Assembly: GCF_006874645.1 (NCBI RefSeq)
Contig: NZ_CP030082.1
Location: 4,030,001-4,094,000, forward strand
Source of the DNA: Bdellovibrio sp. ZAP7
Lineage (GTDB): Bacteria > Bdellovibrionota > Bdellovibrionia > Bdellovibrionales > Bdellovibrionaceae
Reading direction: 5' to 3'
DNA length: 64,000 bases
Part shown: positions 48,476 through 57,084 of the stretch, in pieces
Layout: each line of letters begins with the position of its first letter
Position numbering within the stretch: the first letter of the stretch is position 1
The notes under the pieces: model-generated
What the model was told of the DNA's origin: nothing
The model's input: only the letters and a program-made list of their open reading frames with translations
Databases searched by the model: none
Made by a program: the position numbers and the translations under genes

Positions 48476-50881
48476 ATGAGTTTTGACGATAAAGTTCTAG
48501 AAATCCCACAGACACTTCCAATGCTACCTGTGAGAGACATCGTTGTTTTCCCCTACATGATTATTCCTTTGTTTGTAGGTCGTGATTCTTCAATCCGTTC
48601 TGTTGAAGAAGCTTTGGCAAAAAATCGCCTTATCTTCCTGGCTTCACAAAAAGATATCTCTGAAGAAAATCCAACTCCAGATTCTATCTACACAGTAGGT
48701 ACAATCGCGATGATCATGAGAATGCGTAAGCTTTCTGATGGTCGCGTAAAAATCCTGATTCAAGGTGTGGCTAAGGGTCGAGTTAAAAACTACTCTAAGA
48801 CTTCTCCTTCTTTCGAAGTTGCAGTTGAAAAAATCGAAGAAATTCCAAATCAAAAATCCGTTGTTGAAAACGAAGGTTTGATCAGAACTGCGAAAGAACA
48901 CATCGAGCGCATCATTGCGATGGGCCGCCCTCTTTCTCCAGACATCTTGTTGGTACTTGACGATGTCACTGATCCAGGTCGCATTGCTGACTTGATCGCT
49001 TCCAACTTAGGCATCAAAGTTCAAGACGCTCAAAAAGTTCTTGAGACTCATGATTCTACTGAAAGACTTAAAATCGTTACTGAGATCTTGGCTGCTGAGC
49101 TTGAAGTTATGCAAACTCAACAGAAAAATCGTCCAAACCAAAAAGACGATGCTAACAAATCTCAACGTGAATACTTCTTGCGCGAGCAAATGAAGGCTAT
49201 AAAGAATGAGTTGGGCGAGCAAGATTCTAAATCTGAAGAGATGGACGAGTTGCGTGACAAACTGACAAATGCCGGTATGCCTCCTCATGTAGAACAAGAA
49301 GCTATGAAACAATTGGGTCGTTTGGAGCGTATGCATCCAGATGCATCTGAAGCTACAATGGTTCGTACATACCTTGACTGGATGGCGGATCTTCCTTGGA
49401 GCAAAAAATCTGAAGATCATATCGATCTTAAGCGCTCTAAAGAAATTCTTGATGAAGATCACTACGAGCTTGAAAAAGCAAAAGACCGCGTGATGGAATT
49501 CCTTGCGGTTCGCAAGTTGAAACCAGACCTTAAAGGACCAATCTTGTGCTTTGGTGGTCCTCCAGGTGTAGGTAAAACATCTCTTGGTAAATCTATCGCT
49601 CGTGCGATGGGCCGTGAATACTTCCGTATCGCTTTGGGCGGCGTGAAAGATGAAGCGGAAATCCGTGGTCACCGCCGTACTTATGTAGGTGCGATGCCAG
49701 GTAAAATTATCCAAGCTCTTCGCCAAGCGAAAACAAACAATCCAGTTATCGTACTAGATGAAGTTGATAAATTGGGTTCTGATTTCCGCGGTGACCCTTC
49801 AGCAGCAATGCTTGAGGTTTTGGATCCAGAACAAAATGCTACTTTCCGTGATAACTATTTGAATGTGGATTTCGACCTTTCAAACGTGTTGTTCATCGCT
49901 ACTGCTAACGTGTTGGAAAATATCCCACCAGCATTGCGTGACCGTATGGAAATCTTGAATATCCCTGGTTACACAGAGAACGATAAACTTTTGATCACTA
50001 AAAAACATTTGATCAGAAGACAAATCGAAGCAAACGGTATCACTCCAGAGAACATCAGTTTCACTGATGATGGTATCAAATACCTTATCGCTGGCTACAC
50101 TCGCGAAGCAGGTCTTCGTAACCTGGAACGCGAAGTAGGTTCAGTTTGCCGTAAAGTTGCGAAGATGGTGGTAATGGGCGAAAAGAACTTCGTAGAAGTA
50201 AATGCTACGACTGTTCCGGAAATCCTTGGTCCTCCACGCTTCCAACGCGACGACAAAATCGCTGACTCTCAAGTTGGTGTGGTGCAAGGTCTTGCATGGA
50301 CACAAGCTGGTGGTGAAGTGTTGACTGTTGAAGCATTAAAAATGAAAGGTAAAGGACATCTTTCGCTTACGGGCCAACTTGGCGACGTGATGAAAGAATC
50401 TGCTCACGCAGCAATGTCTTACGCTCGTGCTCACATGGAAGAATTGAACATTCCTGAAGACTTCTTTGAAAAGTACGATATCCATATCCACTTGCCAGCG
50501 GGCGCTATCCCTAAAGATGGTCCTTCTGCAGGTATCACGCTTACAACTGCGCTTGTAAGTTTGATGACAGGTACTCCAGTTCGCCATGACCTGGCAATGA
50601 CTGGTGAAGTGACTCTACAAGGTCGCGTACTTCCTGTCGGTGGTATCAGAGAGAAATGTCTTGCGGCTTTGAATCTTGGTATCACAAATATCATCATTCC
50701 AATGGCTTGTAAGAAAGACTTGGCTGATATTCCAAAAGTATTTAGAGACAATATCAACTTCATCTTCGCCGAGAATCTTGATGAAGTGTTCGCAGTAGCT
50801 TTCGACAAAGACGCTGCAACACAAACTAAGAAGACTGGCGTTAAGAAAGAAGCTAAGAAAACTAAATCTTTGGCTGCGTAA
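48476..50881 (+). CDS. lon: ATP-dependent protease Lon
   Basis: An 801-residue Lon (LonA type). The N-terminal substrate domain starts LPMLPVRDIVVFPYMIIPLF. The AAA+ module has Walker A GPPGVGKT (361-368), Walker B VIVLDEVD (424-431) and the sensor GYTREAGLRNLER. The protease has Ser684 in KDGPSAGIT and Lys727 in GGIREKCLAA. The C-terminus is Lys-rich. It degrades misfolded and regulatory proteins in the cytoplasm. Ribosome-binding site GGAGGAGCG precedes ATG 48476. It has its own terminator. Confidence 0.97.
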   Translation: MSFDDKVLEIPQTLPMLPVRDIVVFPYMIIPLFVGRDSSIRSVEEALAKNRLIFLASQKDISEENPTPDSIYTVGTIAMIMRMRKLSDGRVKILIQGVAKGRVKNYSKTSPSFEVAVEKIEEIPNQKSVVENEGLIRTAKEHIERIIAMGRPLSPDILLVLDDVTDPGRIADLIASNLGIKVQDAQKVLETHDSTERLKIVTEILAAELEVMQTQQKNRPNQKDDANKSQREYFLREQMKAIKNELGEQDSKSEEMDELRDKLTNAGMPPHVEQEAMKQLGRLERMHPDASEATMVRTYLDWMADLPWSKKSEDHIDLKRSKEILDEDHYELEKAKDRVMEFLAVRKLKPDLKGPILCFGGPPGVGKTSLGKSIARAMGREYFRIALGGVKDEAEIRGHRRTYVGAMPGKIIQALRQAKTNNPVIVLDEVDKLGSDFRGDPSAAMLEVLDPEQNATFRDNYLNVDFDLSNVLFIATANVLENIPPALRDRMEILNIPGYTENDKLLITKKHLIRRQIEANGITPENISFTDDGIKYLIAGYTREAGLRNLEREVGSVCRKVAKMVVMGEKNFVEVNATTVPEILGPPRFQRDDKIADSQVGVVQGLAWTQAGGEVLTVEALKMKGKGHLSLTGQLGDVMKESAHAAMSYARAHMEELNIPEDFFEKYDIHIHLPAGAIPKDGPSAGITLTTALVSLMTGTPVRHDLAMTGEVTLQGRVLPVGGIREKCLAALNLGITNIIIPMACKKDLADIPKVFRDNINFIFAENLDEVFAVAFDKDAATQTKKTGVKKEAKKTKSLAA

Positions 50882-50924
50882 TCCGTCGCCAAAGTACATC
50901 GCCCCTCCCAAGATGAGATGTAAT

Positions 50925-50954
50925 GAGAAAGGACTGAGAAATCAGTCCTTTCTC
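50925..50954 (+). terminator. Hairpin terminator of lon
   Basis: A perfect 13-bp stem, GAGAAAGGACTGA (50925-50937) with TCAGTCCTTTCTC (50942-50954), closed by a GAAA tetraloop. The following TATTTCC is a poor T-run, so the stem may also protect the mRNA end. Confidence 0.7.
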
Positions 50955-51066
50955 TATTTCCGAATAAACAAGTATAAATCCAACCGGGGTCTAGCTCCCC
51001 ATATGTCCAAGATCATATTTCAAGGTTTAAAACAGGTGTAAAATTAAGTTATGCACCGGAGGATTT

Positions 51067-51270
51067 ATGAAACTCTCTACTAACATCGGTAACAAAGAAC
51101 GTGTCGTTCGTATCATCGTGGGTCTTGCGATTGCTTCACTTGCATTCTGGGGTCCCGCAAACATGTGGTTTTTGCTTGGTCTGATTCCAGTTATGACAGG
51201 GGTTGTTGGATGGTGTCCTCCCTATCAACTTCTTCATATCAATACGAAGTCAAAAAGCGCTCATCAGTGA
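51067..51270 (+). CDS. DUF2892-family small membrane protein
   Basis: A 67-residue protein matching DUF2892 (YgaP-type membrane domain): STNIGNKERVVRIIVGLAIASL, a second helix MWFLLGLIPVMTGVVG and the ending GWCPPYQLLHINT. It has two membrane helices. In other bacteria the domain occurs with rhodanese domains or alone; its function is unclear, though sulfur handling has been proposed. GGAGG is upstream of ATG 51067. It is monocistronic between lon and the nuclease. Confidence 0.85.
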   Translation: MKLSTNIGNKERVVRIIVGLAIASLAFWGPANMWFLLGLIPVMTGVVGWCPPYQLLHINTKSKSAHQ

Positions 51271-51320
51271 TTTAATTTTTTATTCTCTAAAGAATTAGTT
51301 TTCTGAGAGGCTCTTTTATC

Positions 51321-51329
51321 TGTTAGCAT
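51321..51329 (+). promoter_or_regulatory. Extended -10 element, possible leaderless promoter
   Basis: TGTTAGCAT (TG at 51321-51322, TAGCAT at 51324-51329) ends 6 bases before ATG 51336 of the thermonuclease gene. No ribosome-binding site and no good -35 are visible. Confidence 0.35.
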
Positions 51330-51335
51330 TTGGAT

Positions 51336-51854
51336 ATGCGTCTTGTTTCATCCATCTTGCTAGCAGCCCTGTTCATTCAACCTACTTTCGCTTTCGCCAA
51401 GAAGAATAGGAATCAGCGAACATTTTTATCAGGCGTGGTCGAACAATGTCATGACGGAGATACTTGTCGCGTACGAGTCAAAGGCAAGATCGCCAAAATT
51501 CGCTTTGCCGGCATTGACTGCCCTGAACTTTCTCAAAAGTACGGAAAACAGGCCCGCAACTTCACTGAATCAATCGTTAAAGGAAAGCAGGTCGATCTTG
51601 AATGCGATGGCAAATCTTTTGATCGCCTGACTTGTGTAGTATTCGTCGGCGACAAGAATGTAAATTTGATGATCGTGCAACATGGTTGGGCTTACGACTC
51701 TACCAAGTACTCGAAAGGCAGATATCTGGCTTCTGTGGATGAAGCAAAATCTCAACGCTTAGGAATTTGGGCAGATAAGAATCTGACTAGTCCCTATTGT
51801 TACCGCCATAAGACGAATAAGAAATGTGCCCTTGATCAAAGCTATATGCCTTAG
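51336..51854 (+). CDS. Secreted thermonuclease (SNase family)
   Basis: A 172-residue staphylococcal-nuclease-fold protein. Signal peptide MRLVSSILLAALFIQPTFAFA, then the OB-fold nuclease domain: VEQCHDGDTCRVRVKG, KIRFAGIDCPELSQKYG (Arg and Asp of the active site), VDLECDGKSFDRLTCVVF and LMIVQHGWAYDSTKYS, ending LGIWADKNL. It hydrolyses DNA and RNA to 3'-mononucleotides, with calcium. Six Cys suggest disulphides. ATG 51336 starts the signal peptide; a TTG two codons upstream is also in frame. Its last 68 bases overlap the end of the convergent ApbE-like gene. Confidence 0.9.
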   Translation: MRLVSSILLAALFIQPTFAFAKKNRNQRTFLSGVVEQCHDGDTCRVRVKGKIAKIRFAGIDCPELSQKYGKQARNFTESIVKGKQVDLECDGKSFDRLTCVVFVGDKNVNLMIVQHGWAYDSTKYSKGRYLASVDEAKSQRLGIWADKNLTSPYCYRHKTNKKCALDQSYMP

Positions 51855-52608
51855 ATTCTTCAAAGATTTCTTCGATCTCTCCGGCCTCATCAAACACGAT
51901 AATTTGTGCATCCAGCTCCGCCACACAGGACTGGACAACATTTTTTGGTGCATACAGCCCAATTTTCGCCAGGGCATTTGCCGTTACACTAGAATCTGCA
52001 ATCACAGAAATTGTGTGACGCCCACTGATTCCGTGTCTTAGGGGGTGCAAATACAGCGTCGCCGACTCGGGGTCGTATAAATTCCCACGAGACTCTGTTG
52101 TCGCAATTGCATCCTTAAACAATCCCAGCTCTTTTTCGATGTCGGCGTTACTCATGCGCACGTGAATAGACCTCTTGGGACAGTTAAAAAAGCGAATCCC
52201 CTCCGCCAGATGAACCATCCCCATCAGACCTGGATGCTTGGACTTTAAGAAACTCACGGCTTGATCGATGATGTAACCTCGAATCAGGCTCTTTAAATCC
52301 AAGTTCTTAGATTCTTCACGAAAGGGTTCAAAATAGCCTTCTGATAGAGTGCTGATATCCAAGGCTTTCTCCAAAACTTCCGCCACCGGTTTACTCATTT
52401 CGAATGAGTCATCACCCTCAACGGTTAGTATTCGGCATATTTCAGATTGGGGATCATCAAGGTTTAGGGTGCCTTCAATTTCAGCAAGCTTTTGCAAAGT
52501 CGAAGTTAAAAGAGCTTCGTGGCTTCCCGTTGAAAAGAGATTAATTTGAATAAAGTCGCCAAGCATTGGACGACCCGCCTGGGCAGTGATTTCAAGTTGG
52601 TTTTCCAT
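51787..52608 (-). CDS. ApbE-like protein, probably divergent
   Basis: A 273-residue protein resembling FAD:protein FMN transferase (ApbE). Recognisable parts are NLDLKSLIRGYIIDQAVSFLKS (ApbE: LDLGGIAKGYAVD), GISGRHTISVIADSSVTANAL (ApbE: SVTVIAPDA-ADAL) and KIGLYAPK. The Gly-Ile-Ala-Lys-Gly motif is changed to SLIRG and the T-hairpin Mg ligands are not all clear, so catalysis is doubtful. There is no signal peptide, although ApbE is usually periplasmic. ATG 52608 has AAGG upstream; a 52-codon upstream extension covers the terminator and is rejected. Its 3' end overlaps the thermonuclease gene by 68 bases. Confidence 0.6.
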   Translation of the reverse strand: MENQLEITAQAGRPMLGDFIQINLFSTGSHEALLTSTLQKLAEIEGTLNLDDPQSEICRILTVEGDDSFEMSKPVAEVLEKALDISTLSEGYFEPFREESKNLDLKSLIRGYIIDQAVSFLKSKHPGLMGMVHLAEGIRFFNCPKRSIHVRMSNADIEKELGLFKDAIATTESRGNLYDPESATLYLHPLRHGISGRHTISVIADSSVTANALAKIGLYAPKNVVQSCVAELDAQIIVFDEAGEIEEIFEESKAYSFDQGHISYSSYGGNNRD

Positions 52609-52627
52609 ATGCCTTAACGTTAAAAGC

Positions 52628-52660
52628 AAAAAACCCCGGGTGACATCATCAACCGGGGTT
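52628..52660 (-). terminator. Intrinsic terminator of the HTH/coiled-coil gene
   Basis: On the minus strand, AACCCCGG (52660-52653) pairs with CCGGGGTT (52639-52632), 13-base loop, followed by TTTT. It separates this gene from the ApbE-like gene. Confidence 0.75.
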
Positions 52661-52687
52661 CTTGTAAGATAACATTTTAAAGGCGGC

Positions 52688-53179
52688 TTATTGTTTGAAG
52701 CCTTTAAGGCGGTCGTTTTCGGATTCCAAAACTCGAACCAGAGTTTTAAGGTCCGTAACTTCATCCTTCAATTGGAAGATCTGCTCTTCCTTTTCTTGAA
52801 GGATCTGCGTGTAAGCTTTTTTTAATTCGTTCAAAAGCTTATTTGCGGCGGTAAGGATCGGCTCATCCTTATTTACTTTAACCGTCTTTTCAGCAAGGTC
52901 CTGAGCCTTCACTTCGTCCTTTGAAGAAGCCATTTCCGTTCCTTCTTTCATCATTCCTTGATGAGCACCCACCAAAGCAAGGTTTTCGCTTTCTTGGGAG
53001 GGGCGATGTACTCTTTGATGGGTACCCATCGGTTCATCCATGATGAAGTACTTGCCGTCTTCAAATCGGAATCGAATGTCGTCAGCTTTGATTCTTCGGC
53101 GGAGAGTACTCACACTAATTCTGTATTTAGTGGAGTAGTCCATTAGCGGTAGCCAAGAACCATTCATCTCAACGTTCAT
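52688..53179 (-). CDS. HTH-domain protein with C-terminal coiled coil
   Basis: A 163-residue protein. Residues 10-50 resemble an excisionase/MerR-type winged helix (LMDYSTKYRISVSTLRRRIK, then DIRFRFEDGKYFI). The middle is polar and unstructured. Residues about 100-160 form a long coiled coil (LNELKKAYTQILQEKEEQIFQLKDEV). It is perhaps a DNA-binding or polar-organising protein. ATG 53179 has AGGGG upstream. A promoter with perfect TTGACA lies about 110 bases upstream. Function unknown. Confidence 0.7.
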   Translation of the reverse strand: MNVEMNGSWLPLMDYSTKYRISVSTLRRRIKADDIRFRFEDGKYFIMDEPMGTHQRVHRPSQESENLALVGAHQGMMKEGTEMASSKDEVKAQDLAEKTVKVNKDEPILTAANKLLNELKKAYTQILQEKEEQIFQLKDEVTDLKTLVRVLESENDRLKGFKQ

Positions 53180-53269
53180 TCGATCCCCTTTTACTCACCC
53201 TGAGCGAACTCAAAGTGCAAGTAGCTAGCTTTTCGGAAATGGTGGTCGCCTACTCAGCTTGCGTAATCA

Positions 53270-53297
53270 ACCCTATCACAGGACTTCAGTCTGTCAA
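53270..53297 (-). promoter_or_regulatory. Promoter of the HTH/coiled-coil gene
   Basis: On the minus strand, TTGACA (53297-53292), 16-base spacer, TAGGGT (53275-53270) preceded by TG (extended -10). The leader to ATG 53179 is about 85 bases, long for this window. Confidence 0.45.
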
Positions 53298-53380
53298 AGA
53301 TAGTGTGACTACTTACTCAAATTCAACAAAAAACAGGACCTTGATCTGGCTATTCAGCGACTAGTCAGGGTTTTAAGCTA

Positions 53381-53398
53381 GACCAACGTCTGACCAAC
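53381..53398. repeat. Phased direct repeat GACCAAC
   Basis: GACCAAC at 53381-53387 and at 53392-53398, 11 bases apart (about one helical turn), 42 bases upstream of the patatin start. This spacing fits an operator for a dimeric regulator, but there are only two copies. Confidence 0.3.
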
Positions 53399-53439
53399 CT
53401 TGCCCTCCACCACCTGAGATCACATACTTATGCATAGAT

Positions 53440-54642
53440 ATGCGCATAAAAGAGAAAAAGAAAATTGCATTGGTCTTAAGTGGTGGCGGCATTAAAGCAG
53501 CAGCTTTCCACATTGGCGTTTGCATGGCTCTCCAAGAAAAGGGATTTAAGTTTGCCGGCGGAACCAAAGAGATGGTGCGTCAGAACTTCGATGAAAACGA
53601 TCCGATGACCATTCGTTGTTACGTAGGGTCCAGTGCGGGTGCTTTCGTAGCCTCGATTTTGGGGGCTGGCTATCCAATAGAATCTTTGGTTAATGCCTTT
53701 CAAGTGGGCTCCGGTAACAACCCGACATTCGATAAATCGGATCTTCGTTATTTAAAGCCGATCTCGTACCGCAATATCTTTAATTTGAATTCCAGCGGTT
53801 TGCTTCGTTTCATACCCCGAGCCTTATTGGATAAAACCATCGTTAAGGGTGGTGTGGAGTCCTTAATTAAGAACGGGTTGAAACTAAATGGTCTATTTTC
53901 AACCAGCGGGATCGAAAGCTACTTACGGAAAGATGTCCTTTTGGATAATGACTTTGCCCGTTTAGGTGTGGATTTGTTCGTTATCGGCACACAGCTAAAC
54001 CATACACGTAAGGCTATCTTCGGGAATTTCCCCGAGTCTTTTAAAACTCCGAACCATATGTACATCAACCACGCCTCGATCAGTACGGCGGTGGCGGCAT
54101 CGACTTCCTTGCCTCCAGTTTATGCACCTTATGGCATTAAGCGCCCCGAAGATAACAAAGAGATCTTCTTTTATGATGGCGAAATTCGTGACACGCTTTC
54201 CACTCACGTGGCGGCCGATCATGGGGCTGACCTGGTGATTTCTTCGTACTCCACTCAGCCTTATCATTATACGGAAGAGATGGGTTCTTTACATAAATAT
54301 GGAATCCCCTTGATCTTGAATCAGGCATTATATCAGGTGATTCAGCAAAAGATCGCGAAGCACATTCAGGCTCAAAACGACATTAAGACGATTTACAACG
54401 CAGTTGATGGATACTTAAAGCAGATCAAACTGCCCGAAGATCAGCGCGAAAAGCTTTTGGGCATTATCCGCGACAAAGTCCATCACAGACCTGAGGTCGA
54501 TTATATCTATATATCTCCACGGCCTCAGAATTATGAAATGTTCTTTGTGGACCATTTCAGTTTAAATCCTGAGATTTTAGCTCGTATCGTTCGCATTGGA
54601 TTTAAATCAGGAATCAACGTTCTTCGTCAGCACGATATCTAA
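53440..54642 (+). CDS. Patatin-like phospholipase
   Basis: A 400-residue patatin-fold protein: oxyanion-hole LVLSGGGIKAAAFHIGV, nucleophile Ser65 in GSSAG, and catalytic Asp246 in FFYDGEIRDT. It would release fatty acids from phospholipids, possibly prey membranes or its own. No signal peptide is visible, so it is cytoplasmic or exported by another route. ATG 53440 has no ribosome-binding site. The gene's stop overlaps that of the convergent lipoprotein gene by 4 bases. Confidence 0.9.
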   Translation: MRIKEKKKIALVLSGGGIKAAAFHIGVCMALQEKGFKFAGGTKEMVRQNFDENDPMTIRCYVGSSAGAFVASILGAGYPIESLVNAFQVGSGNNPTFDKSDLRYLKPISYRNIFNLNSSGLLRFIPRALLDKTIVKGGVESLIKNGLKLNGLFSTSGIESYLRKDVLLDNDFARLGVDLFVIGTQLNHTRKAIFGNFPESFKTPNHMYINHASISTAVAASTSLPPVYAPYGIKRPEDNKEIFFYDGEIRDTLSTHVAADHGADLVISSYSTQPYHYTEEMGSLHKYGIPLILNQALYQVIQQKIAKHIQAQNDIKTIYNAVDGYLKQIKLPEDQREKLLGIIRDKVHHRPEVDYIYISPRPQNYEMFFVDHFSLNPEILARIVRIGFKSGINVLRQHDI

Positions 54643-55355
54643 AGCGCTTCCCAGCCCGTTGATTCGCAAGCAACCATCATCAATAAGCGCCAACGATCAA
54701 TAAGCTTGATCGCAGGGTCTATTTGAACGGCCTTTTCATCGGCGAGTTGCAATCCGGTGATCATACCCACTCCCGGATCATCACCGCGATAGAAGTAAGA
54801 CAATAACGTATTGATGCTGGTGGCATCGATGACCGGGGCCGCCCCCCCAATTTTTTTCATCAGATTATTAACAAATACATCATTTGAAAGAATTTGCTCG
54901 CACGCTTGGATTTTGTAAGCTGCACGTAAAGTCGTCGCTGGTTGATTCATAGGAGCAACGATGGTTCCGTCACAATCAGCACCGCTGCTTACATCCAAAA
55001 TTGGATTTCCGGAATCACACGGCAGACCAAATGTTCCCGTTCGCGCAACGATAGTGCTTACAAGAAGCTTTGAAAGCACGCGATTGTTACCAGCTGTATC
55101 TGCGATGGCAGGGTCTTTAAATGTATCCATTAATAAACTCTGAATCTGATAGCGATTTGCCAGCAGCGGGGCTTGAGTGCTTGGAGTTGGAACCGAGCCA
55201 CCCGGGTGATCCACAGAAGTTCCTGATTCTATCGTATTACCAGTGAGTGAAGCTAATTCGAAATTATTCGAACCCATACAGTTTTGAAAAAACACACTGA
55301 TTCCCATGAGCCCTGTTGCGACAAGTAGAGCTTTAGTAGATTTTGGGCTTTTCAA
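54639..55355 (-). CDS. Probable lipoprotein of unknown function (third gene of the trio)
   Basis: A 238-residue protein starting with TTG 55355 (AGGAGG upstream). KSTKALLVATGLMGISVFFQNC ends in an atypical lipobox FQNC, so it is probably a lipoprotein with Cys26. The rest contains NRYQIQSLLMDTFKDP and a Cys pair around GLPCDSG and ADCDG. It lies 1 base after the Tat-exported protein gene and so belongs to the same operon. The segment AYKIQACEQILSNDVFVNNLM recalls the cytochrome-like proteins that occur with such partners. I recognise no domain. Confidence 0.6.
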   Translation of the reverse strand: MKSPKSTKALLVATGLMGISVFFQNCMGSNNFELASLTGNTIESGTSVDHPGGSVPTPSTQAPLLANRYQIQSLLMDTFKDPAIADTAGNNRVLSKLLVSTIVARTGTFGLPCDSGNPILDVSSGADCDGTIVAPMNQPATTLRAAYKIQACEQILSNDVFVNNLMKKIGGAAPVIDATSINTLLSYFYRGDDPGVGMITGLQLADEKAVQIDPAIKLIDRWRLLMMVACESTGWEAL

Positions 55356-55356
55356 A

Positions 55357-57075
55357 TTACCCTCCTACCAGTTTGCTTTTGCCGTAGTTATTCACGAAAA
55401 CGCCATTGGAATCATTGAAAGTCACCAGTGGTGGTGCAGAGTTTTCCCAAGGATTGCTATTTAATCTCATCAATCCCACAAGACTTGAAGGCACCGCGGC
55501 CACACCCGGCATCGCTCCTTGCGAACCTTTATAACCTTCGATTTCAGCCGAAGTACCATTGGTACCATTGCCGGTTGTTCTCATTAGCAAATTTCCAGTT
55601 ACATAAGGTCCGTTTTTAATCGCACCTGAGTAAATAGAAGTAACCATGTTGTTATAGCCATGTCCTGTTCCGCCTGTAGGCGCCACACTTCTGGCAAATT
55701 CACTGCTGACTTGAAGAACAGACTCGTTCCAAAGGTTCGCATTGGTGCCAATACGTTTATAAAGATTCAAGCGATCTTTGAATTCCAGAATGCCCGCAAG
55801 AATTCCAGAATAGAATCTGTTAGCGATCAACAAAGTTGATAAGCGTCCATTTGCTCCGTCCATATCAGAATCCATACGACTCATTGTTACGTTTTGAGCT
55901 ACGCCCCCAATAGTTGTTGGGAAAAGCGCTGAATCCAGTCGGAAACCATTATGAAAAATACCGATATTATTTGAAAGATCGTTGCGCAAGACATACTCCG
56001 CAAGAGCGAACTGCTCTGGTAAATCTGCAAAGTGCATTCGCTTAACGACATCACGCATATCAGTTCCAGCCTGATAGACCGCGCTCACGCGCCCCAACGC
56101 CACACCGGTTTCAGAAAACGGATAACCATAAATTGCCTGACCTTTACCGTCCAAGTAGGCGTCATTGATCCCCGGAGTCGTCATCGCAACTGTTCCAAGC
56201 ATCGCCGTTTTATAGCGAGTTACAGCTTCTTCCCAGAAACCTTCGATATCACCAAGTCCTGCTTTAATTTTCTTAGCAGCATTCTCAAGATTTTTATTCA
56301 AAGTATCGGAACCCACGCGATTTGATCGTGCGTAAGTTTTCATATAAGCCATCGCCGTGTCGTAAGCGGCCTGTTGGGAAGCTTTAAGATTAAACGACGT
56401 CGTCATCGAAGTTCCGACTTGGAAAGGTGACATCAATGACGTGGGATTTGCAGCGGTTTTGGTATAGGCTTTATTTGTCTTACTAGCGAAAAAGCTTCCG
56501 CTTGTTCCACTGACCATCACGCCAGCAAATAGATTCTCGGCCTGATCCGCCATCATCCCTTGTAAGCTTGGCAATCCAGTCACCGGAACCTGAACTAAAA
56601 GCGCGTTCACGTCGTGACCGTCAGACTTTGAGGCGAATCCGCGCATTACCATCATATTGTTCAAAATATCAGAGGCAGAGCGACTGCCTCCGTTGCCATT
56701 TGCGATCTTCGTTTGAAATAAATACGGAACCAGAACACCGTTATAGTTCATGGTTTTAAGTTCAGCCCCGGTCACAACTCCATTTGAGGAAGTAAATGCC
56801 GTTGCCAACCACTGATTGTTCATTGCTATTGTACCAATGTCCTCGCCCGAGCTTAGTTTGATCCAGTGATCAAATGCAAAACGAATTGGACCACCATTTA
56901 ACCACAGGTTGACGTGATACCTTGTGCTGTCTTGACCGACTCCCAAAGTTTCAGCCCGTGCCTGTTGTACAAAACCGGCTACAATCTTAAATGCCAGGGA
57001 ATCCATAATGCCCGGCAAACTTGCCAAACCAGCTGCACCCGTTAGACCTGTTCTTAAAAAACTTCGTCTATCCAT
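55357..57075 (-). CDS. Tat-exported DUF1501/DUF1552-like protein
   Basis: A 572-residue protein. MDRRSFLRTGLTGAAGLASLPG is a textbook twin-arginine signal (RRSFLR), and tatBC are in this window. The mature protein has LWLNGGPIRFAFDHWIKLSSG and MVMRGFASKSDGHDVNALL, which recall DUF1501/DUF1552 proteins that follow DUF1592-type haem proteins in other bacteria. The family assignment is by layout, order and these weak motifs. RBS AGGGGAAGC precedes ATG 57075. It lies between the haem protein and the lipoprotein, about 10 and 1 bases away. Confidence 0.65.
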   Translation of the reverse strand: MDRRSFLRTGLTGAAGLASLPGIMDSLAFKIVAGFVQQARAETLGVGQDSTRYHVNLWLNGGPIRFAFDHWIKLSSGEDIGTIAMNNQWLATAFTSSNGVVTGAELKTMNYNGVLVPYLFQTKIANGNGGSRSASDILNNMMVMRGFASKSDGHDVNALLVQVPVTGLPSLQGMMADQAENLFAGVMVSGTSGSFFASKTNKAYTKTAANPTSLMSPFQVGTSMTTSFNLKASQQAAYDTAMAYMKTYARSNRVGSDTLNKNLENAAKKIKAGLGDIEGFWEEAVTRYKTAMLGTVAMTTPGINDAYLDGKGQAIYGYPFSETGVALGRVSAVYQAGTDMRDVVKRMHFADLPEQFALAEYVLRNDLSNNIGIFHNGFRLDSALFPTTIGGVAQNVTMSRMDSDMDGANGRLSTLLIANRFYSGILAGILEFKDRLNLYKRIGTNANLWNESVLQVSSEFARSVAPTGGTGHGYNNMVTSIYSGAIKNGPYVTGNLLMRTTGNGTNGTSAEIEGYKGSQGAMPGVAAVPSSLVGLMRLNSNPWENSAPPLVTFNDSNGVFVNNYGKSKLVGG

Positions 57076-57084
57076 TTGCTTCCC

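Noticed and set aside
49007-49726. A 239-codon open frame on the minus strand
   Set aside because: Fully antisense to lon, with no recognisable domain and shadow-type composition.
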